Source: Bradyrhizobium cosmicum
GTDB taxonomy: Bacteria > Pseudomonadota > Alphaproteobacteria > Rhizobiales > Xanthobacteraceae
Length of the DNA: 64,000 nt
Direction of reading: 5' to 3'
NCBI RefSeq assembly: GCF_007290395.2
Contig: NZ_CP041656.2
Span: forward strand, 5,952,001-6,016,000
Of this stretch, positions 8,382-17,601 are shown one piece after another. The notes beneath the pieces are model-generated. The model had not been told where the DNA came from. It did not search any database and worked only from the letters and a program-made list of their open reading frames with translations. Both the position numbers and the translations under genes were made by a program. The first letter of the stretch is position 1, and every line of letters starts with the position of its first letter.

Positions 8382-8855
8382 TCAGGCGAGCACATCCGCC
8401 ACGACCGTTTTCAGGACATCCCGCACGTCGGTGGGCTTGAGCCGCACCTGCAAGCCGCGCTGGCCACCGTTGAGAAAGACCTGGTCATGCGCGAGCGCGC
8501 TCTGCTCGATCACAGTGCGCACAAGCTTGCGCTGCCCGAACGGGCTGATGCCGCCAACCTTGTAGCCGGTGACGCGCTCGGCTTCGGGCGGCTTCATCAT
8601 CTGTGCGGACCTTCCGCCGGCAGCAGCGGCAAGCTTCTTCATCGAGACTTCCTGGTCGGACGGAACGACGACGCAGACCGGCTTGCCGTCCACCAGCGCC
8701 ATCAGCGTCTTCAGGACGCGCGCCGGGTCCTCGCCGAGCGCGGCCGCCGCCTGGAGCCCGATGCTCTCGGCATCAGGGTCGTAGTCGTATGTGTGAACGG
8801 AGAAGGAGACTCCGGCGGCATCGAGCGCGCGCGTGGCTGGGGTGACTTTGGACAT
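8382..8855 (-). CDS. ybaK: YbaK/EbsC-type Cys-tRNA(Pro) deacylase
   Basis: 157 residues, close to the family length. It begins MSKVTPATRALDAAG and has the YbaK core motifs VCVVVPSDQEVSMKKLA and GYKVGGISPFGQ, with the conserved lysine near residue 73-74. YbaK hydrolyses cysteine mischarged onto tRNA-Pro, protecting translation fidelity. It lies downstream of fdsA on the same strand, separated by a long palindromic repeat, and is probably a separate functional unit. Confidence 0.92.
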   Translation of the reverse strand: MSKVTPATRALDAAGVSFSVHTYDYDPDAESIGLQAAAALGEDPARVLKTLMALVDGKPVCVVVPSDQEVSMKKLAAAAGGRSAQMMKPPEAERVTGYKVGGISPFGQRKLVRTVIEQSALAHDQVFLNGGQRGLQVRLKPTDVRDVLKTVVADVLA

Positions 8856-8871
8856 GAACGGTGTTTACCAC

Positions 8872-8960
8872 CGTCGTTGCGAGGAGCGAAGCGACGAAGC
8901 AATCCAGAAACCCACCGCGGAGACAGTCTGGATTGCTTCGCTTCGCTCGCAATGACGACG
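8872..8960. repeat. Long palindromic repeat, family A (imperfect copy)
   Basis: Two arms of about 33-36 bases (8872-8907 and 8928-8960) form a long hairpin ending in GCAATCCAG/CTGGATTGC, with a 20-base loop. The copy is imperfect, with small insertions in the left arm. The same sequence, as a perfect inverted repeat, recurs at 18185-18265. It lies just after the fdsA stop codon and could terminate or stabilise the fds transcript. Confidence 0.85.
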
Positions 8961-8965
8961 GAGTG

Positions 8966-11734
8966 CTACTCCGCCGCGTCCCGCATCTCGGCCCGCTCGG
9001 CTCTCGCCGCGCAGAATTTGAACTCCGGGATCTTGCCGAACGGATCGAGCGCCGGGTTCGTGAGCAGGTTCGCCGCCGCCTCCGCGTAGCAGAACGGCAT
9101 GAACACCATGTTCTCCGGCACGTCGCGGTCGGAGCGGACCTTGACCTCGACGGCGCCGCGGCGGGTCTCGAGCCGGATGAAATCGCCCGGCGCGAGCTTC
9201 TTCTTTCGCATGTCCTTCGGCGACATGAAGGCGACCGCCTCCGGCTCGATCTGGTCGAGCACTTGCGCGCGGCGCGTCATCGAGCCGGTGTGCCAATGCT
9301 CGAGCACGCGGCCGGTCGAGAGCACCATCGGATATTCGGCGTCCGGCACCTCGTCGGGCGGAATGACCTTGGCCGGCACGATCTTGCCGCGACCGCTGGC
9401 GGTCGGGAAGCCCGTGGTGAAGATGATCTCGTTGCCGGGCACGTCGGGACCGTCGACGGGGTAGGTGACGGCGCCTTCGCGCACCAACCGCTCCCAGGTG
9501 ATGTTTTTCAGCGACGGCATCAGTTCTGCCATCTCGGTGAAGACATCGCCCGGACCGGCATAATTCCAGGGCAGGCCCATGCGCTTGCCGATCTCCTGGA
9601 TGATCCAGAGATCCTGCCGCGCATCGCCGGGCGGCTTGACGACCTGGCGCGCGAGCTGCACGCGGCGATCCGTGTTGGTGAACGAGCCCTCCTTCTCCGC
9701 GAAGGCAGAGGCCGGCAGGATGACGTCGGCGTGGAACGCGGTCTCGGTGACGAAGAGATCCTGCACCACGAGATGATCGAGCATGGCGAGCGCCTGCCGC
9801 GCATGCTGAAGATCGGGATCCGACATCGCGGGGTTCTCGCCCTCGATATACATGCCCTTGATCTCGCCGGCATGGATCGCGTTCATGATCTCGACCACGG
9901 TGAGACCGCGGACGGGATCGAGATCCTGGTCCCACATCTTTTCAAAAGCCCCGCGCAAATCGTCGCGGCTGACGGGCTGATAATCCGGCAGGAACATCGG
10001 GATCAGGCCGGCGTCGGAGGCGCCCTGCACGTTGTTCTGGCCGCGCAGCGGATGCAGGCCGGTGCCGGGACGGCCAACCTGGCCGGTGATCAGCGCGAGC
10101 GCGATCAGGCAGCGCGCATTGTCGGTGCCGTGGACGTGCTGGCTGATGCCCATGCCCCAGAAGATGATCGACGACTTTGCGCGCGCATAGATCCGCGCGA
10201 CCTCGCGCAGCGTCTGTGCCGGGATGCCGCAGATCGCTTCCATCTTCTCCGGCGTGAACTCCTTGATCTTCTCCTTGAGGTCCTCGAACCCTTCGGTGTA
10301 GCCGGCGATGTACTGGTCGTCGGTCAGGCCTTCGGTGATGATCGTGTTGATCATGGCGTTCAGCATGGCGACGTCGGAGCCCGGCTTGAACTGCAGATGC
10401 CTGGTCGCGTGCCGCGACAGCGTCTGCCGGCGCGGATCCATCACGAACAGTTTTGCACCGTTCTGCTTGACGGCGTTCTTGATGAAGGTCGCAGCGACGG
10501 GATGGTTCACAGTCGGGTTGGCGCCGATCACGATGATGACCTCGGCGTCCATCGCGGCCGCAAACGGCGCCGACACCGCGCCTGAGCTCAGCCCCTCGAA
10601 CAGCGCCGCCACCGATGAGGCGTGACACAGACGGGTGCAGTGGTCGACATTGTTGGAGCCGAAGCCGGTGCGCACCAGCTTCTGGAACAGATAGGCCTCT
10701 TCATTGGAGCCCTTGGCCGAGCCGAAACCGGCCAGCGCTTTCACGCCCTTCTCGTCGCGGATCTTGACCAAACCCTTTGCGGCGATGTCGAGCGCCTCTT
10801 CCCAGCTCGCCTCGCGGAAATGGGTGAAGGGATTGGCGGGATCGACCTGGTCGTTGGAATCCTTCTTCGCATTCGGCAGCCGCACCAGCGGCTTTGTCAG
10901 CCGATGCGGGTGGTGGATGTAGTCGAAGCCGAAGCGGCCCTTGACGCAGAGACGATTGTGATTGGCGGGGCCGTCGCGGCCCTCAGCATAGATCACCTTC
11001 TCGTCCTTGACCTCGTAGGTGACCTGGCAGCCGACGCCGCAGAACGGGCAGAGCGAGTCGACCTTCCGGTCGGCATAGGTGACACGCGTTTGCTTCTCGT
11101 CGAGCATCACGGCCGGCATCAACGCGCCGGTCGGGCAGGCCTGCACGCATTCGCCGCAGGCAACGCAAGTGGACTCGCCCATGGGATCGTCGAAGTCGAA
11201 CACGATCTTCGAGCCGTGGTTGCGATAGGCCATGCCAATGACGTCGTTGACCTGAACCTCGCGGCAGGCGCGCACGCACAGGCCGCACTGGATGCAGGCA
11301 TCGAGATTGACGCGCATCGCCGGATGGCTGGCGTCGGTCGCCCAGCGCTCGGCGGCGGGGAAGCGGCTCTCGGTGACGCCTGTCGTCTCGGCCCAATGCC
11401 AGAATTTCGAGTCCGGATCGTGCGAGGTCTCGCGCGCCGGCTGGTCGGCGACGAGCAGCTCCATCACCATCTTTTGCGCCGACACGGCGCGCGCGCTCTC
11501 GGTTTTCACCTTCATGCCGACCGACGGCGTGCGCTTGCAGGACGCAGCCAGCACGCGCTCACCCTCGATCTCGACCATGCAGGCGCGGCAATTGCCGTCG
11601 GGGCGATAGTCGGGCGCCGGCGAATAGCACAGATGCGGGATCTCGCGGCCCTGGCGCATTGCGACCTGCCAGATCGTCTCGCCGGGATTGGCTTCGACCT
11701 GCTTGCCGTCGAGTTCGAATGTAACCTTGGTCAT
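8966..11734 (-). CDS. fdsA: NAD-dependent formate dehydrogenase, alpha (molybdopterin) subunit
   Basis: 922 residues. The N-terminal 2Fe-2S domain has C36, C49, C52 and C66. Next come NuoG-like 4Fe-4S cysteines (C147-C157 and C190-C200) and the cluster beside the cofactor (C229, C232, C236, C263). The catalytic motif is RLCHASSV, with Cys370 as molybdenum ligand followed by His371, the pair conserved in cytoplasmic FdsA/FdhF; cysteine replaces selenocysteine. The C-terminal molybdopterin-dinucleotide domain ends near 900. The enzyme oxidises formate to CO2 and passes electrons through FdsB to NAD. Start overlaps fdsB stop (ATGA). Confidence 0.96.
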   Translation of the reverse strand: MTKVTFELDGKQVEANPGETIWQVAMRQGREIPHLCYSPAPDYRPDGNCRACMVEIEGERVLAASCKRTPSVGMKVKTESARAVSAQKMVMELLVADQPARETSHDPDSKFWHWAETTGVTESRFPAAERWATDASHPAMRVNLDACIQCGLCVRACREVQVNDVIGMAYRNHGSKIVFDFDDPMGESTCVACGECVQACPTGALMPAVMLDEKQTRVTYADRKVDSLCPFCGVGCQVTYEVKDEKVIYAEGRDGPANHNRLCVKGRFGFDYIHHPHRLTKPLVRLPNAKKDSNDQVDPANPFTHFREASWEEALDIAAKGLVKIRDEKGVKALAGFGSAKGSNEEAYLFQKLVRTGFGSNNVDHCTRLCHASSVAALFEGLSSGAVSAPFAAAMDAEVIIVIGANPTVNHPVAATFIKNAVKQNGAKLFVMDPRRQTLSRHATRHLQFKPGSDVAMLNAMINTIITEGLTDDQYIAGYTEGFEDLKEKIKEFTPEKMEAICGIPAQTLREVARIYARAKSSIIFWGMGISQHVHGTDNARCLIALALITGQVGRPGTGLHPLRGQNNVQGASDAGLIPMFLPDYQPVSRDDLRGAFEKMWDQDLDPVRGLTVVEIMNAIHAGEIKGMYIEGENPAMSDPDLQHARQALAMLDHLVVQDLFVTETAFHADVILPASAFAEKEGSFTNTDRRVQLARQVVKPPGDARQDLWIIQEIGKRMGLPWNYAGPGDVFTEMAELMPSLKNITWERLVREGAVTYPVDGPDVPGNEIIFTTGFPTASGRGKIVPAKVIPPDEVPDAEYPMVLSTGRVLEHWHTGSMTRRAQVLDQIEPEAVAFMSPKDMRKKKLAPGDFIRLETRRGAVEVKVRSDRDVPENMVFMPFCYAEAAANLLTNPALDPFGKIPEFKFCAARAERAEMRDAAE

Positions 11735-13440
11735 TCGGCCGCTTCCTTGAACTCGTCAGGGAAATATTTGATCACGGTGGCCAGGGGATTCGATGCCGCC
11801 TGTCCAAGCCCGCAGATCGAGGCGTCGCGCATCGCCTGGCTCAATTCTTCCAGAAGCGCGCGGTTCCAGACCGGTTTCTGCATCAGCAGCGCCGCCTTCT
11901 GGGTGCCGACGCGGCACGGCGTGCACTGACCGCAACTCTCGTCTTCGAAGAACTTCATCAGGTTCAGCGCCGCCGCGCGCACGCTGTCCTTTTGCGACAG
12001 GATCACGATCGCCGCGGAACCGATGAAGCAGCCGTATTTCTCCAGCGTGCCGAAATCGAGCGGGATGTCGTCCATCGACGCCGGCAGGATGCCCCCTGAC
12101 GCGCCGCCCGGCAGGTAAGCGTAGAACTGGTGGCCGTCGGCCATGCCATCGCAATATTCGTCGATCAGCTCGCGCACCGTGATGCCGGCGGGTGCCAGCT
12201 TCATCCCGGGATTTTTCACGCGCCCCGACACCGAAAAGCTGCGCAGGCCGTGGCGTTCGTGGCGACCGTGGCTGTTCCACCAGTCGGCGCCCTTCTCGAC
12301 GATGTCGCGCACCCACCACAGCGTCTCGATGTTGTTGATCAGCGTCGGCAGACCGAACAGGCCGGACTGGAAAGGATAAGGTGGCTTGTGCCTGGGCAGA
12401 CCGCGCTTGCCCTCGATGCTTTCGAGCAGCGAGGATTCCTCGCCGCAGATATAGGCGCCGGCGCCGCGACGCATGTGCAGCGTCGGTCCGCCCGCCGGCA
12501 ATTTCGCGATCTCGCGCTCGAGGATGGCGCGCGCCGCCGGATATTCGTCGCGGATGTAGATGTAGACGTCGGACGCCTCCACGATGTGCGCGCCGATCAG
12601 GGTGCCTTCGAGGAAACGGTGCGGGTCGCTGTTGAGGTAGAGGCGATCCTTGAAGGTGCCCGGTTCGCCCTCGTCGCCGTTGACCGCCATGAGCCGTGGA
12701 CCGGGTTCGCCAAGCACCGCGCGCCATTTACGTCCTGTCGGAAAGCCTGCGCCGCCGAGACCGCGCAGGCTGGAATCCTCCAGAGGCTTGAGGATCTCGT
12801 CCCGGGTGATCTGCCCCGAGCGAAGCTTCGACAGCAGCTTGTATCCGCCGTCCTTCACATAGGCGTCGTAGTCGACATAGGCGGGAAGGTGCGCATGGAC
12901 GTCGCCGCGCTCTGCCGTGGCCAGCACTTCGGCGGCTGTCGCCTGATGCACGAAATGGTGGCCGACTTCCGCGACCGGCGCGGCGTCGCACAGTCCGACG
13001 CAGGGCGCGCGCACCACGCGAATGCCGGGACCCGCACTGCTCTGCAAGTCCTGCAGCAGCTGTTCGCCGCCCAGCATCGCACAGGTGAGGGAATCGCAAA
13101 TCCGGATGGTCAGCGGCGGGATGCTTGGCTCGCCTTCCTTCACCACGTCGAAATGCGCGTAAAAGGTCGCGGTCTCGAACACCTCGGCGAAAGCGAGCTT
13201 CATCTCGTCGGCGAGCGCAGCGAGATGCGCGGCCGAAATCTGGTGATACTTGTCCTGGATCAGGTGCAGATATTCGATCAGCAGGTCGCGACGCCGCGGT
13301 CTGTCGCCGAGCAGCTGCTCGATCTCGTGGGCCGCGGTCGGGTCGACCTGCCGCCCCTTGGGCGTGGCCTTGGCGCGCCGGCGCCCTTCGCCCGGATGTT
13401 CGAATTCCCTGACCTTGTGAACGTCGTCGTTGCTGCTCAT
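11731..13440 (-). CDS. fdsB: Formate dehydrogenase fused gamma-beta subunit (NuoE-NuoF type)
   Basis: 569 residues. Residues about 30-170 are a NuoE/FdsG domain with the 2Fe-2S cysteines C115, C120, C147 and C151. Residues 200-569 are NuoF/FdsB: the FMN loop GLGGAGFPTGRKW (about 227-239), the NADH site GDEGEPGTFKDR, and the 4Fe-4S cysteines C503, C506, C509 and C543 (ESCGQCTPCR and SICGLGQ). The protein takes electrons from FdsA and reduces NAD. In Rhodobacter and Cupriavidus the gamma and beta subunits are separate genes; here they are one protein. It is the first gene of the fds operon, and no separate gamma gene is present. Confidence 0.95.
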   Translation of the reverse strand: MSSNDDVHKVREFEHPGEGRRRAKATPKGRQVDPTAAHEIEQLLGDRPRRRDLLIEYLHLIQDKYHQISAAHLAALADEMKLAFAEVFETATFYAHFDVVKEGEPSIPPLTIRICDSLTCAMLGGEQLLQDLQSSAGPGIRVVRAPCVGLCDAAPVAEVGHHFVHQATAAEVLATAERGDVHAHLPAYVDYDAYVKDGGYKLLSKLRSGQITRDEILKPLEDSSLRGLGGAGFPTGRKWRAVLGEPGPRLMAVNGDEGEPGTFKDRLYLNSDPHRFLEGTLIGAHIVEASDVYIYIRDEYPAARAILEREIAKLPAGGPTLHMRRGAGAYICGEESSLLESIEGKRGLPRHKPPYPFQSGLFGLPTLINNIETLWWVRDIVEKGADWWNSHGRHERHGLRSFSVSGRVKNPGMKLAPAGITVRELIDEYCDGMADGHQFYAYLPGGASGGILPASMDDIPLDFGTLEKYGCFIGSAAIVILSQKDSVRAAALNLMKFFEDESCGQCTPCRVGTQKAALLMQKPVWNRALLEELSQAMRDASICGLGQAASNPLATVIKYFPDEFKEAAE

Positions 13441-13685
13441 GGAAACGTCGCGTTCTCCTCAAAACCGATGCAGTCCAGCGGAACCGCCCTCATCTTCCGA
13501 GGCGCACTTCCAAGCTTGATCATCGGGAACGGCATTGCCTCTGTCCCTCAGATCAACCCTCGATCGACGCGACTCTAGTCTCTGGTATGCCAGATGCAAG
13601 AAAATTTAGGACGTCTCTATCGTGATTTAGGGGCAGGCGGTCGTACCACCACGCCCCCTCACGCAAAAACAAACGGAACCCGGCC

Positions 13686-13961
13686 TCAGGTCTTGCCCAT
13701 GCACTCTTCGATGTAGAACCAGCGGTCGTCGCCGGCGAGGCCCTTGGACTTCACGTCGGCGCGACAGGCTTTCAGCTTCGGCTTGTTGGCCGACCACTTC
13801 GCCTTCATGTCCTTGAGCTTCTGCATCGTCAGCTTCATCTTGCCCGGCTTGGCGTCGGTCGTCGCCGCAGGTGCCGTCGGTGTTGCCGCGGTTTGCGCCG
13901 AGACGGCATGAAGGCCGGCCACGAGCAACACGGCAGCAAGGCTAATTCGGGTGCGAACCAT
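13686..13961 (-). CDS. Small secreted PsiF-like protein
   Basis: 91 residues from ATG at 13961, preceded by GAGGGG. It has a signal peptide (to about AVSAQ), an Ala/Thr/Pro linker, then a basic helical part with two cysteines (LKACRADVKSKGLAGDDR ... IEECMGK). This cysteine-helix-cysteine layout resembles the PsiF repeat of a phosphate-starvation-inducible protein. It is probably periplasmic. It lies between the fds operon and the OFA transporter; no link to formate metabolism is evident. Confidence 0.7.
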   Translation of the reverse strand: MVRTRISLAAVLLVAGLHAVSAQTAATPTAPAATTDAKPGKMKLTMQKLKDMKAKWSANKPKLKACRADVKSKGLAGDDRWFYIEECMGKT

Positions 13962-14052
13962 GAGATCCCCCTCAATCCATTCTTGATCAATTTTGAAAGA
14001 CGAACGCCGCGGGACGCTGGTCATCAACATCCCGCGGCAATGTGGACTGCAG

Positions 14053-15708
14053 TCAGAATATCTTGACCGCGCTCTCCAGAGTCTTCCAGACGCCCCAGAG
14101 CAGGGGAATGCCGACGAAGGCCCAGAACAAAGCGGCCTTGGCGTCAAGCCCGCCAAATCCGATGCCGTAGGAGCCGTGCGGTCCCGCCGCAGCGGCGCTG
14201 GCGCTCGCCGCCTGCAGCTTGGCGACATCGGCGTCCTTCATGTGCCACTTCGGATCGACCGGCTTGATCAAATAGTTGCAGATCAGGCCTGCGATCAGCA
14301 TCGCGCACAGGATGTACATAGTGGTGTTGTAGAGCTGGTCGCGCGGCACACCGGCCGCGAGCTGGAACTCGCGGATGTAGTTGACCACGACGGGGCCGAT
14401 GATGCCTGCGGTCGACCATGCCGTCAGCAGCCTTCCGTGGATCGCGCCGACAAACTGGGTCCCGAACATGTCGGCAAGATAGGCCGGCACCGTGGCGAAG
14501 CCGCCGCCATACATCGACAGGATGATGCCGAAGCCGAGCACGAACAGCAGCTTCGAGCCTATCGCCGCAAAGGTCGGCGCCAGCGCGTAGAGCACGATGC
14601 CGAGGATGAAGAAGGTGTAGTAGGTGTTCTTGCGCCCGATCTTGTCCGACAGCGAAGCCCAGGCGAAGCGGCCGAAGATGTTGAACAGCGACAGCAATCC
14701 GGCAAAGCCCGCGGCGATCGCCGCGATCTGCGCCTTCTGCCCGGCATCGAGCGCGTTGAAGCCGACGTCCGGCAGTCCGATCAGCTTGCCGGCGAAGATC
14801 TCCTGCAGCATCGGCGAAGCCATGCCGATCACGCCGATACCCGCCGACACGTTCAGGCAGAGCACCCACCAGATCAGCCAGAACTGCGGCGTCTTGTGCG
14901 CGTCGTTGAGATGGACGTTGGCCTTCGAGATCATCGCGTTGGCCTTGTTCGGCGGGGTCCAGCCCTCGGGCTGCCAGCCGGGCGGCGGCAGGCGATAGCG
15001 GAACGCGCCGATCATCATGAACACGAAGTAGATGACGCCCATCGCGACGAAGGTCTCCCAGACGCCGACCGAGGTCGGGGTCTTGAAGTAGTTCATCAGC
15101 AGGTTCGCAAGCGGCGCGCCGATCATGGCGCCACCGCCGAAGCCCATGATGGCCATGCCGGTCGCCATGCCGCGGCGATCCGGAAACCATTTCACCAGCG
15201 TCGACACCGGCGAGATGTAGCCGAGACCGAGACCGATGCCGCCGATCACGCCCGAGCCCAGCCACAACAGCCAGAGCTGATGGGTGTAGACCCCGATCGC
15301 CCCGAGGAAGAGACCGCCGCACCAGCACAGCGCCGAGACGAAGCCGGCCTTGCGCGGGCCGACGCGCTCCAGCCAGCCGCCCCAGACCGCGGCCGCGATA
15401 CCGAGCAAGACGAAGAACAGCGTGTACATCCAGCCCATGCTGGCGACCTTCCAGTCGCAGCTGGTCGTGAACAGTTCCTGGAATAGCGAAATATCCCCGC
15501 AGGCCTTCGGCGCGTTCAGACCGATCGCGCGCGACAGCGGCAGCCAGAACACCGAGAAGCCGTAGGCCATGCCGATGCAGAGATGGATACACAGCGCCGC
15601 CGGCGGCACCAGCCAGCGGTTGAAGCCGGCGGTCGCGATGGTCCGCTCGCGATCAAGGAAACCTGCGCCAGCACCCGAAAGTGCTCCAGCGCTCTCAATT
15701 GAAGCCAT
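14053..15708 (-). CDS. OFA-family MFS transporter (oxalate/formate antiporter type)
   Basis: 551 residues from ATG at 15708 with SD GGGGAGGA. About 12-14 hydrophobic helices, with MFS loop motifs such as GPRKAGFVS and SDKIGRKNTYY. The opening helix region GMAYGFSVFWLPLSRAIG is typical of OFA transporters, which exchange oxalate and formate or carry related monocarboxylates. The extra C-terminal segment has a helix-like tail. Lying beside formate dehydrogenase and its cofactor genes, it plausibly brings in formate or oxalate; the exact substrate is inference. Confidence 0.9.
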   Translation of the reverse strand: MASIESAGALSGAGAGFLDRERTIATAGFNRWLVPPAALCIHLCIGMAYGFSVFWLPLSRAIGLNAPKACGDISLFQELFTTSCDWKVASMGWMYTLFFVLLGIAAAVWGGWLERVGPRKAGFVSALCWCGGLFLGAIGVYTHQLWLLWLGSGVIGGIGLGLGYISPVSTLVKWFPDRRGMATGMAIMGFGGGAMIGAPLANLLMNYFKTPTSVGVWETFVAMGVIYFVFMMIGAFRYRLPPPGWQPEGWTPPNKANAMISKANVHLNDAHKTPQFWLIWWVLCLNVSAGIGVIGMASPMLQEIFAGKLIGLPDVGFNALDAGQKAQIAAIAAGFAGLLSLFNIFGRFAWASLSDKIGRKNTYYTFFILGIVLYALAPTFAAIGSKLLFVLGFGIILSMYGGGFATVPAYLADMFGTQFVGAIHGRLLTAWSTAGIIGPVVVNYIREFQLAAGVPRDQLYNTTMYILCAMLIAGLICNYLIKPVDPKWHMKDADVAKLQAASASAAAAGPHGSYGIGFGGLDAKAALFWAFVGIPLLWGVWKTLESAVKIF

Positions 15709-16025
15709 GCATTCCTCCCCTGCAGCCGCCCTTCTGAGCAGCCTGCCGCTACTATCCTGGTCCTCAGCCCTTGCAGTGCAGCCGTTGTCCCTGCTGCTCC
15801 GCACAGTCACCCGACGCGCGCCAGGATCGTCACGCGCGTTCGAAACACTAACCCCTCGAGCGGGGCTCTATGCCCCGATACGACGTGCAGGCTTCATGCG
15901 TGGCCCGTTGTTCCGCGTATCGCAGACAAGACTCAACCTCCGCGCCTGCACAGAGAAAGTCAATCTGGGCAGAAGCTGTGTTCGATGTCGATAGACAAAA
16001 GGTCGGTATCAGCGAGGTAACGCGC
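15709..16025. other. Intergenic region, no gene seen
   Basis: 317 bases upstream of the OFA transporter and downstream of tusA. It should hold the transporter promoter. The short open frames here lack initiation signals and family features. Confidence 0.5.
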
Positions 16026-16289
16026 TCACGGATGCAGCGCACCATTGGCTCGCTCTATCGAGTCATTCGCTTTTTCTATCAAGAACACGATGCGCGCCTC
16101 GTTGCGCTCGGTGATCTCCACCGTATCGCCCGTCTCCCGGATCAGGTTCGGAATGTCGATCACCGACAAGGGATCAGTGCAGTGCACTTCGAGTTGGTCG
16201 CCGGGCTGCAATGGTTTCAGCGCCTTGCGCGTCTTCAAGGCCGGAAGCGGGCACTTGAGCCCGGTAAGATCAAGCGTTGTCTTAGTCAT
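16026..16289 (-). CDS. TusA-family sulfur carrier protein
   Basis: 87 residues from ATG at 16289. It has the family signature LTGLKCPLPALKTRKAL with the active cysteine C13 in the CPxP motif, and the two-layer fold continues to the end. TusA proteins carry persulfide sulfur; in E. coli this sulfur flow also supports molybdenum cofactor enzymes. The gene lies between moeA and the OFA transporter, in a set with fdhD, which sulfurates the formate dehydrogenase cofactor. A role in supplying sulfur to FdhD is inferred from context. Confidence 0.88.
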   Translation of the reverse strand: MTKTTLDLTGLKCPLPALKTRKALKPLQPGDQLEVHCTDPLSVIDIPNLIRETGDTVEITERNEARIVFLIEKANDSIERANGALHP

Positions 16290-16335
16290 GGGCGCAACAT
16301 GGCGGGCTGGGTTGATGGCGTCAACGCAACGAACT

Positions 16336-17592
16336 TCAGAGCAGGTCCGCATAGGACAAGAAACCTACGCTCTCTCCGGGCTCGACGCGCTTGATGTCTT
16401 CGCCGAGCTCGACAAGGCCATCAGTCTCGACCAGCGATGACAACAGCCCGGCCCCCTCGCGCGGGAACTTGACCGCTTCCAGGGCGCCGTCCTCTCCACG
16501 TCGCAAGGTGGCGCGGACATATTCGCGGCGGCCGATCTTCTTGCCGTAGGCGAAGGCCGCGCGGATCGGAATCGGCAACAGCGGCTCGGGCAGACCACCC
16601 GCAAGCGCCAGCACGGTCGGTCGCACCACGTGGACGAAGGTGACAAAGCTCGCGACGGGATTGCCGGGCAGGCCGATCAGCGGCGTGCCGTCGATGATGC
16701 CCATCGCCACGGGGCGGCCGGGCTTGATCGCCATCCGCCACAGCACCAGCGATCCGATGCTCTCCACCGCCGCCTTGACGTGGTCCTCCTCGCCGGTCGA
16801 GACGCCGCCGGTGGTGAGGATCAGGTCATGACTGCCGGCAACCTGCTTCAAGCCGTCCGCAAGCGAGGCCCGCTCGTCGCGCAAAATGCCGAGATCGCTC
16901 ACCTCGCAGCCGAGCCGGCGCAGCATCGCCATCAGCATGAAGCGGTTGGAATCGTAGAGCTGGGACGGCGCGCGCGGCTCGCCGGGCGACGCCAGTTCGT
17001 CGCCGGTCGAGAACACCGCAACGCGGATGCGCCTGATGACGTCGAGCCTGGTCAGGCCGAATGCCGCCGTGAGCGCAACATGCTGCGGCAGCAAGCGCTG
17101 GCCGGCGCGCAGCGCCACGCGTCCTTCCGGAATGTCCTCGCCGGCAGGACGGACATTGGCACCCCGCTTCAGCCCCGCCGGCAGCACGATGTTGCCGGCG
17201 TCGTCGATGCGGACATCCTCCTGCATGAAGACGGTTCCGGCTTCCGGGGGCATCGGCGCGCCCGTGAAGATGCGCGCGGTGTGACCGGGCTTGATCGGCG
17301 CTTGCGCAGAGCCGCCGGCCTGGATGCGACCGTCGAGCGGGAGTGCGCGCTCCTCCTGTTGCGGAAGGTCCGCGTCGCGCACGGCATAGCCGTCGACAGC
17401 GGAGTTGGTGAAGGGCGGCAGCGGCAGCGGCGCCGCGATATCGCGCGCCAGCACGCGCCCGTCGGCATCGACAAGCGCCACGGTCTCGATATCGGCGATC
17501 GCATTGACACGCGCCGTGATCAGGCCAACGGCCTCGTCGACCGACATCATCGGTCCGCCGAAGGCAAAGCAATCGTCCGACAGTTGCGCCAT
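16336..17592 (-). CDS. moeA: Molybdopterin molybdotransferase MoeA (Glp-type)
   Basis: 418 residues, complete. Catalytic and structural motifs are all present: SAVDGYAVR, IFTGAPMP, FSTGDELASPG and TTGGVSTGEED, followed by GLPGNPVASFV and the C-terminal domain IV. MoeA inserts molybdate into adenylated molybdopterin. It lies 9 bases after mobB and is probably cotranscribed with it and tusA. This is the one of the three MoeA-like genes in the window with a conventional domain set, so it is the best candidate for the housekeeping enzyme of this cluster. Confidence 0.95.
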   Translation of the reverse strand: MAQLSDDCFAFGGPMMSVDEAVGLITARVNAIADIETVALVDADGRVLARDIAAPLPLPPFTNSAVDGYAVRDADLPQQEERALPLDGRIQAGGSAQAPIKPGHTARIFTGAPMPPEAGTVFMQEDVRIDDAGNIVLPAGLKRGANVRPAGEDIPEGRVALRAGQRLLPQHVALTAAFGLTRLDVIRRIRVAVFSTGDELASPGEPRAPSQLYDSNRFMLMAMLRRLGCEVSDLGILRDERASLADGLKQVAGSHDLILTTGGVSTGEEDHVKAAVESIGSLVLWRMAIKPGRPVAMGIIDGTPLIGLPGNPVASFVTFVHVVRPTVLALAGGLPEPLLPIPIRAAFAYGKKIGRREYVRATLRRGEDGALEAVKFPREGAGLLSSLVETDGLVELGEDIKRVEPGESVGFLSYADLL

Positions 17593-17601
17593 GGTGCCTC
17601 G

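Noticed and set aside
8861..10585. 574-residue plus-strand frame
   Set aside because: Antisense to fdsA, which has complete cofactor and active-site motifs.
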